From Chloroflexota bacterium (GTDB lineage Bacteria; Chloroflexota; UBA11872): 14,965 nt of DNA. Every line of letters begins with the position of its first letter. The first letter of the stretch is position 1. Position numbers and translations under genes: made by a program. The notes under the pieces were generated by a model that saw only the letters and a program-made list of their open reading frames with translations, did no database searches and was not told the DNA's origin. Positions 12,001 through 14,965 of this stretch are shown here, piece by piece. Where the stretch lies: positions 36,013 through 50,977 of the forward strand of contig JAPOXI010000006.1 of NCBI GenBank assembly GCA_026707185.1. Reading direction: 5' to 3'.

Positions 12001-14965
12001 CTGTTCGCTCGTCGGTCGCGACGCTGAATATCTCTACCCTCAGGGTTTCCTCGTTTTCGCTGATGCCGTCCGCCAGTACCGGGAAGGTGATGGTCCCTTT
12101 GGACTGGCCGGCGGAAATCTCCAGGACTCCCGCCTTGCCGGTTGTATCTCCGGGCGGGAACGTGATCGCCCCTTTGGGAGCGGCATAGTCGTCCGTGACC
12201 TCGGCGGAGCCGGCAGTCTCGAAGGAAACACGCACGTCGTCCGCGGGAACGCCACCGGTCAGCGTCACCTTGAAGGTGACGTCGTTACCCTCGGCCACAG
12301 TCATGGCATTGGCGGCGATCGAGGCGGTCAGGGTCTCGTTGTCCCTGATTGAAACCTCAAAGGTCCCTTCGGTGGGAGAGATGCTGGCGAGCCGCGTATC
12401 GTTGGCCACTAACTCGATGCTGAACGTCTCAAGGGAGTTCTCGAAGAGATTGTCGTCGACGATGTCAACGTCGATGAACCCGGTGTTTACTCCAGGCCTC
12501 AAGGTTAGTTTTCCGTTCGCGCCCTGGTAGTCCGCTCCGAGGACTGCGGTACCTGGGACCGTACGCCATCCAACCGCCGGGTTCCTCTCGCTCGCCGTGG
12601 TGACCGGATGGGACAGCTCAACGGTGAATCTCACGGGGCCAGCCTGGTCCTCGTTCACAATCGAGTAGGTCCGGTTCACGGACGCGACCAAGGGCTGCTC
12701 ATCATCGATGATTGTGCCAACGGCGGTGTCGTCGGACAGGCTGGTAAGCGTCGACCAGCGTTGTGCGGAGTTGTACCTGTTGAGGCTCTGAGAAGGTGTG
12801 CTGAGCCGCGCCGTAAAAGTCTCGGCTCTCTCTTGGAACGTGTCGTCCAACGTGATCACGGAGAACGTCTTGGTTTGTTCCCCGGCCGCGAAGGTCAGGG
12901 TGTCGGTCCTGGCCTCGAAGTCCTGCCCCAGACTGGTGGCGGTCACGTTGCTGTGGGAGGTGGCCTCGCCGTCCGCCGTGGCAACGTCGACGGTCACCTG
13001 CTGCGGAGCGGGCCCGTTCAGCCTCACGGTGAAGTCCAACTGCCCGCTGGACTCGCCGGCCTGGGCGTCGTCTATTGAGAAAGTCAGGTCGTTGTCGTAG
13101 AGGTACAGGGTCCTGACGGGCATTCCCTGCTGTAGTGAGTCCGGGGCGCCGACATGTAACGGCGAGTAACCCGCGCCCTGGAGTATCTTGATGCTCAGGC
13201 TGCTGTCGGCCTCCACAGTGCTGTCGTCCGCCGTGGGCAGCGAGAGTTCGACGGCGGCAACTCCCTGGGCGAAGGTCACGGTCGTCGGCAGAGCGCCTGA
13301 CAGGAAATCGTCCCTCTGCGTGATATCCAGGTTGACCGTTATTGGCGTGTTCGCAGTGTCTCCCGCCACCGCGTAATCGAAGCACTTGCTTTCGATGGTG
13401 ACGTCGCAAGCGCCCCCCGACTCTCGCGGAACGAGGCGCCGGAGCGAGACAACGACATCGTCGCCCTCTTCGGTATGGAATGTGGACTGGCTGAAGACGA
13501 TTCCGTAGTCAAGATCATCATCCAGGATCGTGCCCATGCCGGAGTCGTCCGCCAGCGTCAACTCCGAGGGATTGCTGAGCACCACGGTGAAGGTCTCGTC
13601 CGCCTCGTCCAACTGGTCGTCCAGCAGGGACACGGTGACGGTCTTCTCGGTTTCTCCGATGGCGAAGTTCAGAGTCCCGCTTGCCGCGGTGAAGTCCACG
13701 TCGCTGGTCGCGGCGGTTGTGGACCCGTCCTCCGCCGTGGTCCAGTCCACCGAGGCCGCGCGTTCGTTGTTGGCCCGGTTCAGCGTTACGGTGAACTCGA
13801 TGGTCCCGTCTATCTCCCCCGCCGAGGCGTCGGAGACCGATACATCAGGCGGAACGTAGTCGTTGTCGGTGACCGCTGTGGTCGCGGATCTCACGTGCCA
13901 CGGGGTGCCGGGGTAATCCCTTACGCGGTAGCAGTAACTGTCGTCCTGGGAGGGGCAAGATCCTGGGCCTACCCCTGTGAACTGCAGTTCCACGGTGATA
14001 TTGCCGTCGAGTTCGTCCACACCGTCGTCGGTTGTCGGCACGCTGAGCGTGACCGTCGCCTGGTTGGCGGCGAAGGTGACCGTCTGTGGGGCGGCGCCGG
14101 AGATGTATTCTCCCTCCTGGGTCACCAGGACATTCACCTGGAGGGAGCGGGTGATGGAGTCGGGCTTGCCCCCGTGGCGGTGCAGGGTGAAGGTGGCAGC
14201 ATCGCCTTCGTCTATGGAAGCCTTGTCCCTCTTGATGCGCACACCCATGAATCTGCTGTGGTAGCGGAAGCTGATGCTCGATGGGGTGCCCACCTGGTAC
14301 TGGGGATAGTAGCCGCAGGCAGCCGGGCTATCCGGGCAATAGCGGGGCTGTAGCTCGAGGGTCCCGCTCCTGCCAAGAGCACTGGCGTAGGCAAACGTCC
14401 CGATGTCGACACCGTTAGGGTCCCCCGGGTTGAATCTCCATCCTGTGACTTCGTCCCTGGTGCTTGTTTCATCCTGACGTGGAGCTGGCCAGTGTGTGAC
14501 ATGGGTGATTTCGGCATCCAGCAAGAGCCTGCCGGAAACGTCGCCGGTGCGGCTGAAGGGCAGAATGACCTGGTCGAATCCATCGAAGAATTCGCTGGTC
14601 GTCGTGGACCCGGTCACCGTGGGTATGTCGTCGTCCTGGACCCATATGAAGGCCGATGCGTTGTACAGGGCGACGTAGTCGTCGTCCGCGTCGTTGAGGA
14701 CCGTGGCGTGGTAGGTGCTGTTGCCGTAGTTCAGGCTGTCGTCGGTGGTCTGCCGGGTGACGGTCACGGTCCGGGTCCCGGCCGGGAAGTCTACGGTGAT
14801 CTCCTCTGTGTCGAAGTGAATGTGGTCCAACGGGGTCGTGATGCCACGGGTCGGATCGTCCAGGTCCGCCTGGGTCACCCGGTACCTGACCCGGTTCAAC
14901 TCGAGCCGGGCCTGCAGGGCGTTGTTAGTGGGAGTGCTGCGGGTGACCGTGAATGACACCGGCTG
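1..14965 (-). CDS. Giant multidomain Calx-beta/Ig-like surface protein, internal fragment open at both ends
   Basis: One minus-strand frame (plus-strand triplets starting at positions 2, 5, 8 ... 14963) stays open for 4,988 codons. Every part of it translates into recognisable beta-sandwich repeats, so this is the real coding frame. No start or stop lies in the window; the internal ATG codons sit inside repeats and are not starts. The content is about 30 Calx-beta-like units of two classes plus an N-terminal mixed set, two DUF7507-like domains, two PPC-like domains and three Ig-like repeats. Residues are rich in Thr, Ser, Val, Asp and Glu. Cys is rare (12 in all) and comes in pairs. No transmembrane segment or enzyme motif was seen. 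Known family behaviour: Calx-beta domains bind Ca2+ through acidic loops, and such arrays form long extracellular stalks used in adhesion or matrix building. Surface or secreted location and an adhesive role are inferred. The signal peptide, any secretion signal and any anchor must lie outside the window. Confidence 0.96.
2..796 (-). repeat. Three Ig-like repeats of the 'NSPATG...YQW' type, last one truncated
   Basis: Residues 4724-4988. Units: 470-796 (109 residues), 179-469 (97) and 2-178 (59, cut by the window edge). Shared motifs are NSPA(T/S)G or NRPATG, a VGQTL or TGQTLN(A)T segment, GI.D.DG, a YQW with the Trp expected in an Ig-like core strand, a DGATGSTY or KGATGQTY turn, and DEGK.LKVRV.F.D..GNQESLTS. 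The third unit ends at TGSTYEP at base 2. I associate such repeats with the C-terminal part of large surface proteins in marine Chloroflexota and some Alphaproteobacteria; this is from memory. More of these repeats and the true C-terminus probably follow below base 1. Confidence 0.85.
797..1282 (-). other. PPC-like (bacterial pre-peptidase) domain 2
   Basis: Residues 4562-4723 (162 residues). The core is DVDWVRVHLKTNRQYTVEVW, LKILGIYDANGAQIPG, and YEPDADGIYYVAVGSG followed by TGAFSISVEG, a good PPC-like pattern. An extra N-terminal stretch of about 60 residues contains the aromatic-rich GVEVYPYFGGPDGYM and SIHGYLGDNWSWYREN. That part could be an insertion or a small subdomain; I do not recognise it. 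Confidence 0.78.
1283..1690 (-). other. PPC-like (bacterial pre-peptidase) domain 1
   Basis: Residues 4426-4561 (136 residues). It resembles PPC-type jelly-roll domains: ITHAGEADFWRVKLDLQRLY is the typical opening 'D.D.w.v.l..g..Y', then IIEVLG, a long loop with LEDPLIAAIWDDG, the Gly/Asn-rich turn GAGGSDNGGDGRNS, and the closing GWHEIEVRGKGGTGTYQIKV equivalent to the usual '..Y.l.v....G.Y.l.v'. Cys at 1664-1666 may pair with Cys at 1277-1279 at the start of the next domain. PPC domains are found on secreted proteins; no peptidase is visible in this window. Confidence 0.75.
1691..2698 (-). repeat. Three C-terminal class A units (A14-A16), increasingly divergent
   Basis: Residues 4090-4425; A14 2360-2698, A15 2024-2359, A16 1691-2023 (113, 112 and 111 residues). 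A14 keeps QDPERTV and the hinge ITDDD. A15 keeps ADPERNV but ends in VDS instead of an acidic triplet. A16 has lost the PERT motif (DNAAVVAIVIP), has SADWTGVP for the usual SDYS, and ends in LMNME with no hinge. The repeat therefore decays step by step towards the PPC-like domains, as expected for the oldest edge of an array that grows from the middle. Confidence 0.85.
2699..2740 (-). other. Glycine-rich interdomain linker
   Basis: Residues 4076-4089. The 14-residue sequence GGGQGTDKVVPVDD sits between the hinge of A13 and the first strand of A14. It is the only clear non-domain linker within the repeat arrays; every other class A junction is a direct DDD hinge. A flexible joint or an accessible cleavage site is possible, but nothing in the sequence proves either. 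Confidence 0.7.
2741..3076 (-). repeat. Class A unit A13
   Basis: Residues 3964-4075 (112 residues). Normal class A motifs: VTVSFEQDTYSV, NADPERTVEVP, NQDGASPDDYSVP, VVFNSGDTEKT, a very acidic DDDEDDNDESVKL, and a hinge IVDND. It follows C5 and shows ADPERT and NSGDTEKT like the main array, but its acidic strand has NDES where others have DGES. Confidence 0.88.
3077..3403 (-). repeat. Class C unit C5
   Basis: Residues 3855-3963 (109 residues). Its sequence follows C4 almost residue for residue: GVTVSDTSLDIDEGDSDTYT, PSNTDVTA, SNWDTAQSVTV, SGHDDEDGTVTH and a hinge VTDDE followed by DVPVTVSFE, as in C4. It interrupts the class A array and restarts it, just as C4 does, which suggests that a block of C plus following A units was copied. 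Confidence 0.9.
3404..6817 (-). repeat. Ten tandem class A Calx-beta-like units (A3-A12)
   Basis: Residues 2717-3854. Units: A3 6479-6817, A4 6137-6478, A5 5768-6136, A6 5429-5767, A7 5090-5428, A8 4754-5089, A9 4415-4753, A10 4079-4414, A11 3743-4078, A12 3404-3742. All are 112-114 residues except A5, which has 123. Consensus in order: PSVTVSFEE.SY, V.EG.SV.VKVKLSADPERT, a GGASASDYSVP segment, VVFNSG.TEKT.SFSAT, DDDGESV.LGF, an LP...T or LP...S stretch, and a hinge ITDDD. The DY and the acidic DDDGES correspond to the Calx-beta DY motif and acidic strand; Ca2+ binding is inferred. Several units share long identical DNA (A9 with A3, A10 with A11, the ends of A7 and A4), so this array has been copied and homogenised recently. 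Confidence 0.92.
6818..7144 (-). repeat. Class C unit C4
   Basis: Residues 2608-2716 (109 residues). Motifs: GVTVSDTSLDIDEGDSDTYT, VVLDSQPTHSVTITV, ASLTFTTTNWDTAQTV, and SQDSGHDDEDGTVTH, with the hinge VTDDE. It is nearly the same as the unit at 3077-3403, including the rare motif GHDDEDGTVTH, which the C1-C3 units lack. It opens the long class A array. Confidence 0.9.
7145..7480 (-). other. Near-consensus Calx-beta domain
   Basis: Residues 2496-2607 (112 residues). This is the cleanest Calx-beta domain in the window: FTFTVTLNPSSLQTVTVDYA, then TGGTATSGSDYTPVSGTLTF, PGDTTKSVTVTIADDDVDE, SDETVNLTLSDA, and a hinge RDDD. The 'dgtA..g.DY....G.l.F..G' motif and the following 'DDD.DE.DE' acidic cluster match the known Ca2+-site region. 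It is unlike the class A and class C units around it, so it probably came with the DUF7507-like pair as a separate insertion. Confidence 0.92.
7481..7807 (-). other. DUF7507/DUF11-like domain 2
   Basis: Residues 2387-2495 (109 residues). It is a paralogue of the domain before it: LTLEKTTTADGFDGTGESIP, YSYKVINTGTVTLSG, a Cys pair at 7601-7651 (ITCP ... FLTCTGSY), and TTQADVDAGQVTNEATATLG. The 'QADVxxGxVTNxAT' motif is nearly the family consensus. It ends with VTVNWQAPQ and passes directly into a Calx-beta domain. Confidence 0.88.
7808..8146 (-). other. DUF7507/DUF11-like domain 1
   Basis: Residues 2274-2386 (113 residues). The order of motifs fits the DUF11/DUF7507 superfamily of surface beta-sandwich domains: GDTLRYTAVATNSGNVPLEN, a Cys-bounded loop CASLPIGATC (7937-7966), VTYTIVQADVERGSVTNTAT, and a Gly/Ala-rich end. 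Just before the first strand is DTDGDGKVNLGD (within about 8060-8105), a D-x-D-x-D-G calcium-loop-like motif; a bound ion is inferred only. Such domains often occur as stalk repeats in bacterial adhesins. Confidence 0.85.
8147..9145 (-). repeat. Three tandem class C units of exactly 333 bases (C1-C3)
   Basis: Residues 1941-2273. C1 is 8813-9145, C2 8480-8812 and C3 8147-8479; each is exactly 111 residues. The shared pattern is GVT(L/I)S(E/D)TS, an acidic EEGD, TYTVVLDTEPAG, LTLDKT.LTF, an invariant Trp in 'W(E/D)TAQ', the acidic QDDDAVNE, VVNITHAV, and a TDDD-type hinge (ADE after C3). This resembles a common bacterial surface-protein repeat with a Calx-beta-like fold. I know of no specific ligand. 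C3 departs at its end (VTADE) where it meets the DUF7507-like domain. Confidence 0.9.
9146..9826 (-). repeat. Two class A Calx-beta-like units (A1, A2)
   Basis: Residues 1714-1940; A1 is 9488-9826 and A2 is 9146-9487 (113 and 114 residues). Class A units share V.VSFG...YT at the start, then VDPERPV or ADPERPV, GASAADYSGVP or GASSADYSNVP, 'F.(S/N)GET.K..(T/S)F', a DDGESVKL acidic strand, and a hinge (ITDDD, IADDD). These two are a detached pair: the rest of class A lies about 2.3 kb further along the gene, after three class C units and other domains. They carry PERPV instead of the PERTV typical of the main array. Confidence 0.88.
9827..10153 (-). repeat. Divergent class C unit (C0)
   Basis: Residues 1605-1713 (109 residues). 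It matches the class C repeat found at 8147-9145, 6818-7144 and 3077-3403: GVRVSTTSLTVREG, then ATEPTADVVVTV, GSITFTPQSW, and AAEITHSISSTDAVY before the hinge IRDDD. The usual 'DTYTVVLD' is replaced by QHYFLSLA, and the 'WDTAQTV' motif is reduced to its Trp (SWGRKYVFV). It marks the change from the diverse N-terminal set to the regular repeats. Confidence 0.82.
10154..12697 (-). repeat. Seven tandem Calx-beta-like units B6-B12
   Basis: Residues 757-1604. The units, cut at the acidic hinge, are B6 12335-12697, B7 11948-12334, B8 11576-11947, B9 11210-11575, B10 10862-11209, B11 10505-10861 and B12 10154-10504, so 116-129 residues each. Each shows the Calx-beta order: an early 'v.E......f.v.l' strand, a DY motif (GADYQ, TDDYAAP, KDYAAASG, VDYTATTS, EDYQSAT, DDYTASW; degenerate in B12), a glycine turn ('PAGE', 'PPGD'), an acidic 'D..E..E' stretch, and a hinge (DNE, DQD, DDD, DND, DDD, DND, NDD). 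Identity between units looks low by eye, so these are old duplications. B7 carries an extra segment, GDTTGKAGVLEISAGQ, with two glycine turns where one is normal. Confidence 0.85.
12698..13087 (-). other. Calx-beta domain B5
   Basis: Residues 627-756 (130 residues). It has the Calx-beta signature: SSGQLDFTVRLNGPAPQQVT, then ATADGEATS, QDFEARTDTLTFAAGEQTKT, LDDTFQERAETFTARLS, and the closing hinge IIDDE. About 15 extra residues (QSLNRYNSAQRWSTLTS) lie in the loop before the last strand. Confidence 0.85.
13088..13513 (-). other. Long Calx-beta-like unit B4 with a cysteine-closed insertion
   Basis: Residues 485-626 (142 residues), the longest unit in the window. It starts with FSQSTFHTEEGDDVVVSLRR, then carries an extra segment with the pair CDVTIESKC (13382-13408). 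The standard second half follows: TTVTFAQGVAAVELSLPTAD, an acidic stretch, an insertion containing SPLHVGAPDSLQQGMP, and the hinge LYDND. The two insertions account for roughly 30 residues beyond the normal unit length. Confidence 0.72.
13514..13858 (-). other. Calx-beta domain B3
   Basis: Residues 370-484 (115 residues). A good Calx-beta match: FTVTLNRANNERAASVDW, then a SDVDFTAASGTLNF segment equivalent to the usual 'DY....G.l.F', then GETEKTVTVSLLDD and DEADETFTVVLSNP, ending in the hinge ILDDD. The acidic pairs before and after 'DEADE' are in the positions that coordinate Ca2+ in characterised Calx-beta domains; binding here is inferred. Confidence 0.88.
13859..14245 (-). other. Calx-beta-like unit B2
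   Basis: Residues 241-369 (129 residues). Calx-beta features are visible: KASIDEGDAATFTLHR at the start, QTVTFAANQATVTLSVPTTDD in the middle, a following acidic run DELDGNITVEL, and the hinge VTDND. Near the end is an extra loop with the pair CPSQDDSYC (13931-13957), then a Trp/His-containing stretch before the hinge. The loop explains the extra length compared with the 110-115 residues of ordinary units. Confidence 0.75.
14246..14626 (-). other. Atypical beta-rich unit B1 with a close cysteine pair
   Basis: Residues 114-240. This 127-residue stretch lies between two Calx-beta-like units and is clearly in frame, but shows only weak Calx-beta character: no 'G.DY' motif and no acidic hinge at its end. 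It contains DGFDQVILPFSRTGDVSG near its start and the pair CPDSPAAC (14315-14338), which could form a disulfide-closed loop, followed by GYYPQYQVGTPSSISFRY. It could be a Calx-beta domain with a large insertion or a different small beta domain. Domain identity is unresolved. Confidence 0.5.
14627..14965 (-). other. Calx-beta-like unit B0 (truncated by window edge)
   Basis: Residues 1-113 of the fragment. The unit opens mid-domain with SFTVTR and continues through a strand pair around FPAGTRTVTVTRQTTDD, which matches the 'F..G...k.v.v...dD' part of Calx-beta domains. It ends in the acidic hinge VQDDD at 14627-14641. Its middle (ADLDDPTRGITTP) replaces the usual 'G.DY' region, so it is a divergent unit. 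Its N-terminal strands lie beyond the window. Confidence 0.7.

Noticed and set aside
12702..13409. Minus-strand open frame of 235 codons in another phase, plus shorter ones at 996-1352, 5725-5973, 7680-7967 and 14212-14583
   Set aside because: They lie entirely inside the continuous main frame and encode Arg/Pro/His-rich sequence typical of out-of-frame GC-rich DNA.
1..14965. A multi-gene defence, secretion or metabolic system
   Set aside because: There is only one gene in the window. No enzyme motif, ATPase, nuclease, toxin or transporter sequence was found on either strand, so a system cannot be supported without flanking DNA.

Overview
The whole 14,965-base window is one open reading frame on the minus strand, running off both ends. 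Reading codons from 14965 down to 2 gives 4,988 residues with no stop codon and no frame change that I could find. The N-terminus (start, signal peptide) lies beyond base 14965 and the C-terminus (stop, any anchor) lies below base 1. I see no second gene, RNA gene, mobile element, CRISPR array, promoter or terminator. Residue numbers in the entries count from 14965.

The product is a giant modular beta-sandwich protein, very probably secreted or displayed on the cell surface and probably calcium-binding. From N to C terminus it holds: (1) thirteen or so diverse Calx-beta-like units (14965-10154); (2) one divergent unit of a second repeat class, here 'class C' (10153-9827); (3) two units of 'class A', a Calx-beta-like repeat with an ADPERTV-type motif (9826-9146); (4) three class C units of exactly 333 bases each (9145-8147); (5) two DUF7507/DUF11-like domains (8146-7481); (6) one near-consensus Calx-beta domain (7480-7145); (7) a class C unit and ten tandem class A units (7144-3404); (8) another class C unit and four class A units (3403-1691); (9) two PPC-like jelly-roll domains (1690-797); (10) three Ig-like repeats, the last cut by the window edge (796-2). 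Most units end in an Asp-rich hinge (DDD, DND, DDE).

The DNA is GC-rich with a strong preference for G or C at third codon positions. That preference also explains the long meaningless open frames on the plus strand. The C-terminal repeats (NSPATG...VGQTLTA...GIADxDG...YQW) joined to PPC-like and Calx-beta-like domains resemble giant surface proteins I associate with marine or sponge-associated Chloroflexota (SAR202-type Dehalococcoidia) and some other marine bacteria. This lineage guess is from memory of protein style only and is moderate to low in confidence.

The most informative signals are evolutionary. The N-terminal third is old and divergent, with units of 113-142 residues. The central class A array is homogeneous, with units of mostly 112-114 residues. 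It contains near-identical DNA blocks at distances that keep the reading frame, which points to recent unit duplication and gene conversion. There is no multi-gene system here; what is notable is one very large, actively rearranging surface protein.
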